A stretch of DNA of 64,000 nt. Source: Mycolicibacterium anyangense (GTDB taxonomy: Bacteria; Actinomycetota; Actinomycetes; Mycobacteriales; Mycobacteriaceae). Made by a program: the position numbers and the translations under genes. The notes beneath the pieces are model-generated. The model did not search any database. It was not told where the DNA came from and saw only the letters and a list, made by a program, of their open reading frames with translations. The stretch spans positions 1,736,001 through 1,800,000 of the forward strand of contig NZ_AP022620.1 in NCBI RefSeq assembly GCF_010731855.1. The letters are read 5' to 3'. Below are positions 25,737 through 34,667 of the stretch, piece after piece (position 1 is the stretch's first letter; every line of letters begins with the position of its first letter).

Positions 25737-27136
25737 GCGTCCACCCGGCCGCGCCCCGATCGGACGGACGCCACCACTCCCACGGCCGCCACGATGGCGA
25801 ACGATCCGAACATCCAGCGGCTCGAGCTCACGTCCGGGACGTCGCGCAGGTTCACCACCACACCGGCCAGACCCGCACCGAACGCGCCGCACATCAGCTG
25901 AACGGTGCTGATCGCGGCGGCGGCCACCGCCTGCTGCGGCGGGTCGTCGACCACCGAGCCCATCGCCCAGGCCGACAGGTGCGGCCACGCCATTCCGATG
26001 CCGGCGCCGGTGAGCGCCAGCGCGGCCGCCCACACCAGTACCAGTTGCGTTGAGGCGTGGTCACTTTGGGTGAGCGCCGCGATGGCAAGGCCCATCGCCA
26101 TCACCAGCGGGGCCACAGCCACCACCTGCACGGTGCGACGGGCATTGGTGATCGACGCGCTGGCGATCTCACCGACGGTCCAGCCGACCGACAGCGCCGC
26201 ACCGAGAAAGCCGGCGAAGATCGGAGCCAGTCCACCGAGACGCTGCCCGAACAGCGGTACGTACATATCGACCATCGTGGCTGCCATCAACAGGCCCAGC
26301 GTGAGGTAGATCCACTTCAGCGGTCCGGGCGCGAACGCCAGACGCGGCAACACCGCGGCGGTGAGCCGACGATCCACGACGAGGAAGGTGCCCACCAACA
26401 CCACGCCCACCACCAGCAGACCGGCGATCACCGTGGGATTGCGGGGTATCGCCGCGGCGCTGACAGCCAGTGCCGCCAACCCGAGCAGCAGCAGCGACCA
26501 GATCGGGATCCCGGTGCGCGGTTCCTCACTCGGCGCCTCGACACGGGCCGGCAGTGCGATCGGCACCAGCACGCTCATCGCGACCGCCAGCACCGCCAGT
26601 GAACCGAATCCGCCACGCCAGAAACCGAATTGGGCGAACAGACCACCCGTCGCCGGTCCGACCAGGGTGCCGATCCCCCACATCGCCGACACCACCGCCG
26701 ACGCGCGGGTCCACAATCGGTCCGGCAGCGCCGCACTGATGACCGCGTATCCCAGACCGGCCAGCACGCCGCCGGCAAGTCCCTGAGCCACCCGGCCCAG
26801 CAGTAACAGCTCCATCGACGGCGCGGCAGCGCACAACACGCTGCCGGCGGCGAAGCTCAACAGCGCGCCGAGGTAGGACGAACGCGGACCGAACCGGGTG
26901 AGCAAGGGCCCCACCGTCGTCGCGGCCACCACCGAGGACACCAGGTACACCGTGGTCACCCAGGCGTAGAGCCGCTCGCCGCCGATATCGGCGACGGCAC
27001 TGGGTAGCAGGCTCATGGTGATGAACTCGTTGATGGCGTAGATCGCCACCCCACCGGCCAGTACGACGGTGGCACCGAGGTGGTTGCCCAGTAGTTCGCG
27101 CCAACTCCCCGCAGCCGATGCCGTCTTCCCCGTCAT
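25733..27136 (-). CDS. MFS drug efflux transporter (Rv1634-like)
   Basis: The protein of about 467 residues has 12-14 hydrophobic segments and the drug-efflux motifs of the DHA family, with GPLLTRFGPRSSYLGALL as the TM2-3 loop and LLLGRVAQGLAGGVLAGLGYA (LLLGRVAQGLAGG here) in TM4. It is the positional homologue of Rv1634, beside uvrB; Rv1634 has been linked to export of drugs including fluoroquinolones. A GTG at 27145 is also in frame, but the -10 box TACGGT (27144-27149) covers it, so the ATG at 27136 is preferred. A strong palindrome just upstream suggests control by a local repressor not encoded nearby. Confidence 0.88.
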   Translation of the reverse strand: MTGKTASAAGSWRELLGNHLGATVVLAGGVAIYAINEFITMSLLPSAVADIGGERLYAWVTTVYLVSSVVAATTVGPLLTRFGPRSSYLGALLSFAAGSVLCAAAPSMELLLLGRVAQGLAGGVLAGLGYAVISAALPDRLWTRASAVVSAMWGIGTLVGPATGGLFAQFGFWRGGFGSLAVLAVAMSVLVPIALPARVEAPSEEPRTGIPIWSLLLLGLAALAVSAAAIPRNPTVIAGLLVVGVVLVGTFLVVDRRLTAAVLPRLAFAPGPLKWIYLTLGLLMAATMVDMYVPLFGQRLGGLAPIFAGFLGAALSVGWTVGEIASASITNARRTVQVVAVAPLVMAMGLAIAALTQSDHASTQLVLVWAAALALTGAGIGMAWPHLSAWAMGSVVDDPPQQAVAAAAISTVQLMCGAFGAGLAGVVVNLRDVPDVSSSRWMFGSFAIVAAVGVVASVRSGRGRVDA

Positions 27137-27143
27137 GTGCATC

Positions 27144-27174
27144 ACCGTAGAGGCTCAACCGAGGTTGAGCTCAA
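27144..27174 (-). promoter_or_regulatory. Promoter and overlapping palindromic operators of the efflux gene
   Basis: Within the 48 bp after the uvrB stop there is a -10 box TACGGT (27144-27149) seven bases before the ATG at 27136. Directly upstream is a perfect 18-bp palindrome, GCTCAACC-GA-GGTTGAGC (27153-27170). The perfect 10-mer TTGAGCTCAA (27165-27174) shares one arm with it. Two alternative palindromes with a common arm, placed against the -10, look like a repressor site of the TetR or MarR kind. Confidence 0.55.
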
Positions 27175-27184
27175 GCGCGGCGGC

Positions 27185-29344
27185 CTATGTGAGCCCGGCG
27201 GCGTCCATGCCGCGCAATTCCTTTTTCAGATCGGCGATCTCATCGCGGATGCGGGCCGCCAACTCGAACTGCAGATCCCGGGCTGCCGTCATCATCTGAG
27301 CGGTCAGATCCTTGATCAGGTCGGCCAGTTCGGCCCGGGGCATGGTGGAAGTGTCGCGGCCCTCCACGATGCCGGCGCTGACGGCCCGGCCGGGCTCGCC
27401 CTGCGCCCGGCGCCCGCGGGAGGAGTTGCGCCCCGACCCGCCGATCTCGACGGCTTCGGTGTCGTCAGCCTCCCGGTACACCTGGTCGAGGATGTCGGCG
27501 ATCTTCTTGCGCAGCGGCTGCGGGTCGATGCCGTTCGCTTCGTTGTAGGCGATCTGCTTGACGCGCCGACGTTCCGTTTCGTCGATCGCCTCTTTCATCG
27601 AGTCGGTGAGTTTGTCGGCGTACATGTGCACTTCGCCGGACACGTTGCGCGCCGCGCGGCCGATGGTCTGGATGAGGCTGCGGGTGGAGCGCAGGAACCC
27701 TTCCTTGTCGGCGTCGAGGATGGCGACCAGCGACACCTCGGGCAGATCGAGGCCCTCACGCAGCAGGTTGATGCCGACCAGCACGTCGTACTCGCCGAGG
27801 CGCAACTGGCGCAGCAGCTCGACCCGGCGCAGGGTGTCGACCTCGGAGTGCAGATAGCGGACCCGGATGCCGGTCTCGAGCAGGTAGTCCGTGAGGTCCT
27901 CGGCCATCTTCTTGGTCAGCGTGGTGACCAGAACGCGTTCGTCGCGCTCGGTGCGGGCCCGGATCTCCCCGATCAGGTCGTCGATCTGGCCCTTGGTCGG
28001 CTTGACCACCACCTTCGGATCCAGCAGGCCGGTCGGGCGGATCACCTGCTCGACGAACTCACCACCGGTCTGGGCCAGCTCATAGGGGCCCGGCGTCGCG
28101 GACAGGTAGACCGTCTGGCCAATCCGATCGGCGAACTCCTCCCAGGTCAGCGGGCGGTTGTCGACCGCCGAGGGCAGCCGGAAGCCGAACTCCACCAGGT
28201 TGCGCTTGCGGGACATGTCACCCTCGTACATGCCGCCGATCTGGGGAACAGTGACGTGCGATTCGTCGATGACCAGCAGGAAGTCATCGGGGAAATAGTC
28301 CAGCAGCGTGGCGGGGGCCGAACCGGCAGGCCGGCCGTCGATGTGGCGCGAGTAATTCTCGATCCCCGAGCAGAAGCCGACCTGGCGCATCATCTCGATG
28401 TCGTAGTTGGTGCGCATGCGCAGCCGCTGGGCCTCCAGCAGCTTGCCCTGGTTCTCCAGCTCGGCCAGGCGCTCGGCCAGTTCCTGCTCGATGGTCGAGA
28501 TGGCCTGCGCCATCCGCTCCGGGCCGGCGACGTAGTGGGTCGCCGGGAAGATGCGCAGTGAATCGACCTTGCGGACCACGTCACCGGTCAGCGGGTGCAG
28601 GTAGTACAGGGCCTCGATCTCGTCGCCGAAGTACTCGATGCGGACGGCCAGTTCCTCGTAGGACGGGATGATCTCCACCGTGTCGCCGCGCACCCGGAAC
28701 GAACCGCGGGTGAAGGACATGTCGTTGCGGGTGTACTGGACGTCGACCAGCAGCCGCAGCAGCCCGTCGCGCGGCACCTCCGAACCGACCTGCAGTTCCA
28801 CCGAGCGGTCCAGGTAGGACTGCGGGGTACCCAGGCCGTAGATGCACGACACCGAGGCCACCACCACGACATCACGCCGGGACAGCAGACTCGAGGTGGC
28901 CGAGTGGCGCAGCCGCTCGACGTCGTCGTTGATCGAGCTGTCCTTCTCGATGTAGGTGTCCGTCTGGGCGATGTACGCCTCGGGCTGGTAGTAGTCGTAG
29001 TAGCTGACGAAGTACTCAACGGCGTTGTGCGGCAACATCTCCCGCAGCTCATTAGCCAGCTGGGCGGCGAGCGTCTTGTTGGGTGCCATCACCAGGGTGG
29101 GCCGCTGCAGTCGCTCGATGAGCCAGGCGGTGGTGGCCGACTTGCCGGTACCGGTGGCACCGAGCAGCACCACATCACGCTCCCCCGCCCTGATCCGGCG
29201 TTCCAGCTCCTCGATCGCGGCGGGCTGGTCCCCGGCCGGCTGGTACTCGCTGACCACGTCGAACCGGGCCCCGGTGCGCACCACGTCCTCGACTGCGCGG
29301 TACTCCGAATGCGCGAGGACGGGGTGTTCGGTTGCGAAAGCCAT
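27185..29344 (-). CDS. uvrB: Excinuclease ABC subunit B
   Basis: The 719-residue UvrB is the helicase-like core of nucleotide excision repair, loaded by UvrA and then bound by UvrC. Walker A is GATGTGKS (62-69), the DNA-inserting beta-hairpin begins [13 protein letters not shown] (about 113-125), and motif VI is QTIGRAARN. The C-terminal UVR domain that contacts UvrC ends [16 protein letters not shown]. The ATG at 29344 lies six bases after the -10 TAACCT, so the mRNA should be leaderless. The upstream element at 29365-29373 fits PafBC control. Confidence 0.98.
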   Translation of the reverse strand: MAFATEHPVLAHSEYRAVEDVVRTGARFDVVSEYQPAGDQPAAIEELERRIRAGERDVVLLGATGTGKSATTAWLIERLQRPTLVMAPNKTLAAQLANELREMLPHNAVEYFVSYYDYYQPEAYIAQTDTYIEKDSSINDDVERLRHSATSSLLSRRDVVVVASVSCIYGLGTPQSYLDRSVELQVGSEVPRDGLLRLLVDVQYTRNDMSFTRGSFRVRGDTVEIIPSYEELAVRIEYFGDEIEALYYLHPLTGDVVRKVDSLRIFPATHYVAGPERMAQAISTIEQELAERLAELENQGKLLEAQRLRMRTNYDIEMMRQVGFCSGIENYSRHIDGRPAGSAPATLLDYFPDDFLLVIDESHVTVPQIGGMYEGDMSRKRNLVEFGFRLPSAVDNRPLTWEEFADRIGQTVYLSATPGPYELAQTGGEFVEQVIRPTGLLDPKVVVKPTKGQIDDLIGEIRARTERDERVLVTTLTKKMAEDLTDYLLETGIRVRYLHSEVDTLRRVELLRQLRLGEYDVLVGINLLREGLDLPEVSLVAILDADKEGFLRSTRSLIQTIGRAARNVSGEVHMYADKLTDSMKEAIDETERRRVKQIAYNEANGIDPQPLRKKIADILDQVYREADDTEAVEIGGSGRNSSRGRRAQGEPGRAVSAGIVEGRDTSTMPRAELADLIKDLTAQMMTAARDLQFELAARIRDEIADLKKELRGMDAAGLT

Positions 29345-29350
29345 GTGTCC

Positions 29351-29373
29351 AGGTTAGGCGCCCCCACCGACAC
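29351..29373 (-). promoter_or_regulatory. PafBC-type (RecA-NDp) promoter of uvrB
   Basis: On the minus strand: GTGTCGGTG, eight bases, TAACCT, six bases, ATG. Against TTGTCRGTG-N8-TAnnnT this has one mismatch (first base) with exact spacing. The six-base gap to ATG predicts a leaderless uvrB mRNA. Confidence 0.7.
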
Positions 29374-29394
29374 ATTCATTCCCGTCGGTTTCCG

Positions 29395-29400
29395 TACGCT
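29395..29400 (+). promoter_or_regulatory. -10 box (TACGCT), leaderless DUF402 gene
   Basis: TACGCT is followed by GTCGCC and the GTG at 29407, predicting a leaderless transcript divergent from uvrB. Confidence 0.5.
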
Positions 29401-29406
29401 GTCGCC

Positions 29407-29919
29407 GTGACCGCCCACCTGCATCCACCCAAACGCGAGACCTTCGATCTGGCGGCACGGACCAACATCGACAACAAGGGCATCGTGCGCGCGGTCGACG
29501 AGTACGTCGTGCAACCGTGGGGGCTCTACATGGCCCGTCCGACACCGGGCCGCACTCAATTCCACTACCTGGAGTCCTGGCTGCTGCCGACGTTGGGATT
29601 GCGGGCCAACGTCTTCCATTTCAACCCGGGCCACGAGCGCGACCAGGACTATTACCTCGACATCGGCGACATCACGCCAGGCGACGGGCTCTGGTGCAGC
29701 GAAGACCACTACCTGGACCTGGTGGTCCGCACCGGTGTCAGCACCGACCTGATCGACGTGGACGAACTGTTCGGCGCGCACCGGGACGGACTGGTGAGCA
29801 CCGCGGTCGCGGAATCCGCCGTCCTCCGGGCGAGTACGGCCATCGCGGGACTGGCGAGGTTCGACCACGACCTGAACGCCTGGCTGGCAGCCCTCGGCAT
29901 CGTGGTGAGCTGGCGCTGA
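29407..29919 (+). CDS. DUF402 domain protein (Rv1632c-like)
   Basis: The 170-residue protein shows the DUF402 barrel pattern with acidic residues in RDQDYYLDIGDITPGDG and HYLDLVV. Some family members (FomD and staphylococcal nucleotide phosphatase) hydrolyse nucleoside di- or triphosphates or nucleotidyl phosphonates with a divalent metal, so phosphohydrolase activity is possible but unproven here. It is divergent from uvrB, as Rv1632c is in M. tuberculosis. The GTG at 29407 is fixed by the -10 box immediately upstream. Confidence 0.75.
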   Translation: MTAHLHPPKRETFDLAARTNIDNKGIVRAVDEYVVQPWGLYMARPTPGRTQFHYLESWLLPTLGLRANVFHFNPGHERDQDYYLDIGDITPGDGLWCSEDHYLDLVVRTGVSTDLIDVDELFGAHRDGLVSTAVAESAVLRASTAIAGLARFDHDLNAWLAALGIVVSWR

Positions 29920-29967
29920 CGGGCAACGTTTCGGCAGCCGCGTCCAAAACGAGTAGTCTCGCTAGAC

Positions 29968-30486
29968 ATGAGCCTCACCAAGCGCCGATGCGTGGCCACA
30001 GCGCTGAGCGCGGTGGTTGTCGCGGGGTCTCAGTTAAGCGTGAGCGCGGCCAAGGCCGACCCCGGCCAGCCGACTCCGACGGACCCCCCGGCGCCCACCG
30101 GCGAGGTACTGCACAACGTGACCTACCGAGCCCGCGCCGACGGCACGTCCCGCGGCGCAGTCGTCGCGTACAAGATCGACGACAGCAACGTCAACAGCGA
30201 CCAGCCGACGTTGCTGCCCGGTATCACCTTCGAGGTGAACACGGTCCTGAAGGATCCGAAGAAAGCCGGGATGGAGATCTCCATCCAGTGGCCGTACGGG
30301 TCGAACCTGCACTGCGAGATCCTGGTGGACGACCAGACGGTGGCCGAGGCCGACCAGTTCATCGCACCGCGGCTGTTCCGGGTGAAGGACGATCCGCTCT
30401 ACGGGACGCTGCAGTGCGGCGCCCCGCTGGACACGCCCAACCCCACCCAACCGGCACCCGCGAACACCGCGACGCCGGCCACCTGA
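29968..30486 (+). CDS. Small secreted protein, function unknown
   Basis: The 172-residue protein begins MSLTKRRCVATALSAVVVAG, a typical signal peptide, with cleavage likely after SAAKA. The mature part has a Pro/Thr-rich N-terminal stretch (PGQPTPTDPPAPTGE), a beta-rich middle with two cysteines (LHCEIL and LQCGAP) that could form a disulfide, and a Pro/Ala-rich tail. It resembles small exported mycobacterial proteins of unknown role. TAGTCT at 29954-29959 lies 8 nt before the ATG and is the likely -10 box. It is convergent with coaE. Confidence 0.75.
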   Translation: MSLTKRRCVATALSAVVVAGSQLSVSAAKADPGQPTPTDPPAPTGEVLHNVTYRARADGTSRGAVVAYKIDDSNVNSDQPTLLPGITFEVNTVLKDPKKAGMEISIQWPYGSNLHCEILVDDQTVAEADQFIAPRLFRVKDDPLYGTLQCGAPLDTPNPTQPAPANTATPAT

Positions 30487-30490
30487 GATC

Positions 30491-31699
30491 TCAGGGCCGC
30501 CAACCGGTGGTGTCGGCCCACTCCCACGCACGCCGGTAGGCGTCGAGGAACCACGGTTCCTTGGCCTCGACGTAGCCAGCCATGTCGTGGTGCCGGGCCG
30601 CGGATCGCTTGACCGCCAGGTAGTCCGCCTGCACACCGGGGTTGGCACTGAGCCAGTCGACGAACAGCAACGCAAACTGCTGACCGGGCCAGCCATCCAC
30701 CCGGATGTGGATGTTCGTCGGCCGGCCGGGATCTCCGGATGCATGAAATCGCTTGTGCCACAGGGAATCGTCGTCAGTGTGGTCGAATGGCGCGGCCGTG
30801 CTGCGGGCGTCCGCCTTGGGCACATCCGAGGTGATCCCCTCGACGCGGGGGTACCCGGCGCGCAGCAGGTCGCCGGCGAGTTCACCGGCCACCTCCGGGG
30901 CGGCCACCGTCACCTGGATGTCGATGACATCCTTGGCGTCCATTCCGGGCACCGCCGTCGAGCCGATGTGGTCGATCCGCACGGCGCGATGCCCGCAGGT
31001 GGTGTTGAGCCGGGCCAGGATCCGACGGGCCTGATCGGCCCATGTCGGATCGGCCTCGACCAGTTCCGGCTTGCCGTGCACCGGGGTGCCGGCCCCGAGG
31101 TTGTGCGCGAACGGCAGGATGCGCTGGTACCAGAGGTCGCGGGCCTTCTCGACGAGCTCACCGGGACTACCGGCGTTGTCCAGCCAGACGTCGGCGACCA
31201 GCCTTCGCTGCTCTTCGGTGGCCTGAGCAGCGATGCGGGCCCGCGCGTCGGCCTCGGTGAAGCCGCGATGCTCGATCAGCCGCTGCACGCGCACCTCGGG
31301 ATCGGCGTTGACGATGACCACCAGCGGGAACATCGGCGCCATCTGGGACTCGACCAGCAGCGGGATATCCTCGACGATCACGGCATCCTCGCCCGCGGCG
31401 GCGATCAGCTCGGAGCGACGGTGCGCCACCAGGGGATGGACGATGCCGTTCAGCGTCTGCCGCTTGTCCTCGTCGCTGAAGGCGATCGCGGCCAGGGCCG
31501 GCCGGTCCAGGGCGCCGTCAGGACGCAGGATCTGCGCGCCGAAGGCATCGACGAGCTTGGACAGCCCCTCGGTCCCCGGCTCGACGACCTCGCGGGAGAT
31601 CACGTCACCGTCGACGACGATCCCGCCACAGTCGGAGAATGCGGCGGACACCGTCGACTTGCCGGCGCCGATTCCGCCGGTCAGTCCAATACGTAGCAC
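30491..31699 (-). CDS. coaE: Dephospho-CoA kinase fused to a GrpB/UPF0157 domain
   Basis: Residues 1 to about 200 are dephospho-CoA kinase, which phosphorylates the 3'-OH of dephospho-CoA in the last step of CoA synthesis. The P-loop is GGIGAGKST (8-16), and the CoA-site region DGDVISREVVEPG is present. From about 205 to 402 there is a GrpB-like nucleotidyltransferase-fold domain (VRIDHIGSTAVPGMDAKDVIDIQV, given as HIGSTAVPGMDAKDVIDI). This two-domain form is the usual mycobacterial CoaE; the C-terminal part is thought to help folding or regulation. It follows rpsA, separated by a strong terminator. Confidence 0.95.
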   Translation of the reverse strand: MLRIGLTGGIGAGKSTVSAAFSDCGGIVVDGDVISREVVEPGTEGLSKLVDAFGAQILRPDGALDRPALAAIAFSDEDKRQTLNGIVHPLVAHRRSELIAAAGEDAVIVEDIPLLVESQMAPMFPLVVIVNADPEVRVQRLIEHRGFTEADARARIAAQATEEQRRLVADVWLDNAGSPGELVEKARDLWYQRILPFAHNLGAGTPVHGKPELVEADPTWADQARRILARLNTTCGHRAVRIDHIGSTAVPGMDAKDVIDIQVTVAAPEVAGELAGDLLRAGYPRVEGITSDVPKADARSTAAPFDHTDDDSLWHKRFHASGDPGRPTNIHIRVDGWPGQQFALLFVDWLSANPGVQADYLAVKRSAARHHDMAGYVEAKEPWFLDAYRRAWEWADTTGWRP

Positions 31700-31728
31700 C
31701 GGAACAGTCTTTCAGGCAGCCGAGACGA

Positions 31729-31762
31729 CGAACGCCCCGGCTCGGATGAGCCGGGGCGTTCG
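31729..31762 (-). terminator. Strong intrinsic terminator after rpsA
   Basis: A perfect 15-bp stem (arms 31729-31743 and 31748-31762, core CGCCCCGGCTC) with a GGAT/ATCC tetraloop begins 12 bp after the rpsA stop. There is no U-run, as is usual in mycobacteria. It should separate rpsA from coaE. Confidence 0.85.
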
Positions 31763-31774
31763 GTCGTGAATTAC

Positions 31775-33223
31775 TTAGGCGTTGCCCGCGAGCTTCTCGC
31801 GCAGGGCCGCGAGCTGGGCGTCGCTGGCCAGCGAACCGCCAGCCGGCTCACCCGAGCTCGACGACGAGGACGAGCCGCTGCCGGCAGGACGCTCGGCAGC
31901 TTCGGCCTCGGCCTTGGCGAACTTCTCCATCTGCGCGGTGTGCATCTTGTGGCGCTGCTCGGCCTCGGCGTAGCGGGCCTCCCACTCGGTGCGCTGCTTG
32001 TCGAAGCCTTCGAGCCATTCGTTGGTCTCGGCGTCGAAGCCCTCGGGGAAGATGTAGTTGCCCTGCTCGTCGTAGCTGTCGGCCATGCCGTACTTCGAGG
32101 GGTCGAACTCCTCGGTGTAGTCCTCGTTGGCCTGCTTGAGGCTCAGCGAGATACGGCGACGCTCCAGGTCGATGTCGATCACCTTGACCATGGCGTCGTC
32201 GCCCACCGCGACGACCTGATCCGGCACCTCGACGTGGCGCTCGGCCAGCTCGGAGATGTGGACCAGACCCTCGATGCCCTCCTCGACGCGGACGAACGCA
32301 CCGAACGGCACCAGCTTGGTGACCTTGCCCGGGACGATCTGTCCGATCGCGTGGGTACGGGCGAAGTGGCGCCACGGGTCTTCCTGGGTGGCCTTCAGCG
32401 ACAGCGACACGCGCTCGCGGTCCATGTCGACGTCGAGCACCTCGACGGTGACCTCGTCGCCCACCTGAACCACCTCGGACGGGTGATCGATGTGCTTCCA
32501 GGACAGCTCGGAGACGTGCACCAGGCCGTCGACCCCACCGAGGTCGACGAACGCGCCGAAGTTGACGATCGAGGACACAACACCCTTGCGGATAGCGCCC
32601 TTCTGGAGCTGGTTGAGGAACTCGCTGCGGACCTCGGACTGGGTCTGCTCGAGCCAGGCACGACGGCTCAGAACCACGTTGTTGCGGTTCTTGTCGAGCT
32701 CGATGATCTTGGCCTCGATCTCCTTGCCGATGTAGGGCTGCAGATCCCGGACCCGACGCATCTCGACCAGGGAGGCGGGCAGGAAGCCACGCAGGCCGAT
32801 GTCGAGGATCAGGCCGCCCTTGACGACCTCGATGACGGTGCCCTTGACGGCCTCGTCCTTCTCCTTGAGCTCCTCGATCGTGCCCCACGCGCGCTCGTAC
32901 TGGGCGCGCTTCTTGGACAGGATCAGGCGGCCTTCCTTGTCCTCCTTGGTGAGGACGAGCGCTTCCACCTTGTCGCCGACGGACACAACCTCATTGGGGT
33001 CGACGTCGTGCTTGATGGACAGTTCGCGGGAAGGGATGACACCTTCGGTCTTGTAACCGATGTCGAGCAGAACCTCGTCCCGGTCGACCTTGACGATCGT
33101 CCCGTCGACGATGTCGCCATCGTTGAAGTATTTGATGGTTTTGTCGATGGCGGCGAGGAAGTCCTCAGCCGAGCCGATGTCGTTGACGGCTACTTGCGGC
33201 GAGGTCACGGTGGGACTTGGCAT
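31775..33223 (-). CDS. rpsA: 30S ribosomal protein S1
   Basis: The 482-residue protein has four S1 RNA-binding repeats (about 36-105, 123-190, 208-277 and 295-365), seen for example as GAFVDLGGVDGLVHVSELSW and GAFVRVEEGIEGLVHISELA. It ends in the mycobacterial tail with a Ser-rich patch and the conserved GGSLASDAQLAALREKLAG. S1 binds mRNA and helps translation and trans-translation; in M. tuberculosis it has been proposed as a pyrazinoic acid target, which is disputed. The ATG at 33223 gives the conserved MPSPTVTSPQVAVNDIG; the frame is open 70 codons further without conservation. Confidence 0.98.
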   Translation of the reverse strand: MPSPTVTSPQVAVNDIGSAEDFLAAIDKTIKYFNDGDIVDGTIVKVDRDEVLLDIGYKTEGVIPSRELSIKHDVDPNEVVSVGDKVEALVLTKEDKEGRLILSKKRAQYERAWGTIEELKEKDEAVKGTVIEVVKGGLILDIGLRGFLPASLVEMRRVRDLQPYIGKEIEAKIIELDKNRNNVVLSRRAWLEQTQSEVRSEFLNQLQKGAIRKGVVSSIVNFGAFVDLGGVDGLVHVSELSWKHIDHPSEVVQVGDEVTVEVLDVDMDRERVSLSLKATQEDPWRHFARTHAIGQIVPGKVTKLVPFGAFVRVEEGIEGLVHISELAERHVEVPDQVVAVGDDAMVKVIDIDLERRRISLSLKQANEDYTEEFDPSKYGMADSYDEQGNYIFPEGFDAETNEWLEGFDKQRTEWEARYAEAEQRHKMHTAQMEKFAKAEAEAAERPAGSGSSSSSSSGEPAGGSLASDAQLAALREKLAGNA

Positions 33224-33399
33224 ATTGTTGGGTTGCTCCGGACAGGGTCGATCGTAGGGACAGTTTTGGTGGTGTACCGGCACAGTGCCCCCGAGAAGCC
33301 CTTGGGAAGGCCACCGGGAACGCACACAGGTACTGTCCGAGACTACTCGACTAGGCACACGCTGGACAAACTCGGGTCCGCGCGGGCCTGAGCGGCGAC

Positions 33400-33405
33400 T
33401 ACTCT
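33400..33405 (+). promoter_or_regulatory. -10 box (TACTCT), leaderless prsW-like gene
   Basis: TACTCT, then six bases, then the GTG at 33412. The 188-bp gap to rpsA otherwise shows only promoter-like sequence for the two divergent genes. Confidence 0.5.
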
Positions 33406-33411
33406 CCACTC

Positions 33412-34554
33412 GTGTCTTACGCCACGTTGTCACCGCTGCCCCGGCCGATCCGCAAGGTCGGAGCGCCCCTGGCCGCGATCATCGCCTGCGGTACCGTCGC
33501 GGCCCTGATCCTGATCCTGTTGACCGCGGTGAACCCGGTCGGCACCACGATCGGTTTCGGTCTCTCGACACTGGCCATGGTCGTGGTGCTGCTGTGTTAC
33601 CTGTGGCTGGATCGCTGGGAGCCCGAACCGCCCCGGCTGCTGATCTTCGCGTTCCTGTGGGGCGCTTCGGTGGCGATCGTGGTGTCGGTGGTCCTCGAAC
33701 TGCTCGTCGAGTCGGTGGTCAATTCCGGCCATTCGGAGACGAGTTTCTTCACAGTGGCCGTCGCCGCACCGGTGATCGAAGAGGCCGCCAAGGGACTGTT
33801 CCTGCTGCTGATGCTGACCGGGGTGCGGCGCAATGAGCTCAACTCGCTGACCGACTGCCTGGTCTACGCGGGCGTGACCGCGGTGGGGTTCGCCTGGATC
33901 GAGGACATCTTCTACATCGCCAACAGCGAGACCCTGGCCAGCTCACTGGTGACTGCGGCGATGCGGCTGATCATGGCACCGTTCGCCCATCCGCTGTTCA
34001 CCACGTTCACCGGCATCGGCGTGTATTTCGCTCTGCAACAACGTCATACGTGGGGCAAGGTCGGCTGCATCGCGCTGGGCTTCGTCGGCGCGGTCGTCAT
34101 GCACGCGCTGTGGAACGGTTCGGCGCTGGTGAGCCCGGGCGCCTACTTCGGCCTGTATCTGGTGTGGATGATGCCGGTGTTCTTCCTGGCCATCGTGCTG
34201 GCGGTCCGCAGCCGCAAGCGCGAGCAGGCGGTGGTGGCGCAGAAGCTGCCCGGCATGGTGGCGGCCGGGCTGGTCACCCCGGCCGAGACGGCCTGGCTGG
34301 GGTCGATCAAGGCCCGCAAACAGGTGGTCTCGGCGGCACGCGGGTTCGGCGGGAAACCGGCAGCCAGTGGGGTCAAGAATTTCGCCCACCAGGTCATCGA
34401 GCTGGCGTTCGTGCGCGATCGCATCGATCGCGGGTTCGGCGATCCCCGGGTGTTCGCGCTGCAGCAGCAGGAGGTCGACGGGGTCGTCGCCGCGCGGGCG
34501 GCCGCCGGACCCGCACTGCACTGGCTGAACGGCTATCAGCTGCCCCGCCCCTGA
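33412..34554 (+). CDS. PrsW-family intramembrane metalloprotease
   Basis: The 380-residue membrane protein has about eight helices and the PrsW active-site pattern: a Glu pair in APVIEEAAKGLFLLLM, a second acidic motif in GFAWIEDIFYI, and His in APFAHPLFTTFTGIG followed by another in VMHALWNGSA. These are the metal ligands of the glutamic-type intramembrane CAAX/PrsW protease clan. PrsW in Bacillus starts cleavage of an anti-sigma factor; the substrate here is unknown. The soluble C-terminal 110 residues are not conserved-looking. It lies between rpsA and the cobalamin genes with its own promoter. Confidence 0.85.
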   Translation: MSYATLSPLPRPIRKVGAPLAAIIACGTVAALILILLTAVNPVGTTIGFGLSTLAMVVVLLCYLWLDRWEPEPPRLLIFAFLWGASVAIVVSVVLELLVESVVNSGHSETSFFTVAVAAPVIEEAAKGLFLLLMLTGVRRNELNSLTDCLVYAGVTAVGFAWIEDIFYIANSETLASSLVTAAMRLIMAPFAHPLFTTFTGIGVYFALQQRHTWGKVGCIALGFVGAVVMHALWNGSALVSPGAYFGLYLVWMMPVFFLAIVLAVRSRKREQAVVAQKLPGMVAAGLVTPAETAWLGSIKARKQVVSAARGFGGKPAASGVKNFAHQVIELAFVRDRIDRGFGDPRVFALQQQEVDGVVAARAAAGPALHWLNGYQLPRP

Positions 34555-34655
34555 GCCGTGGCCGATTCGGCCGCGGGGGCGAGCGTGCGCACAGTCCTCG
34601 CCGCCGCGGCGTGTCGCCGTACCGACACGCTCTCTCGCGGTGGCGATGGCGGCCT

Positions 34656-34661
34656 TACCGT
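34656..34661 (+). promoter_or_regulatory. -10 box (TACCGT), leaderless cobG
   Basis: TACCGT is followed by AGAGCA and the ATG at 34668, predicting that cobG mRNA begins at its start codon. Confidence 0.5.
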
Positions 34662-34667
34662 AGAGCA

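Noticed and set aside
29332..29406. N-terminal extension of the DUF402 protein from 29332
   Set aside because: It would overlap the uvrB start and promoter, and the -10 box directly before GTG 29407 gives a better start.
31766..33391. 541-codon plus-strand open frame opposite rpsA
   Set aside because: Exact antisense of rpsA with no conserved protein features.
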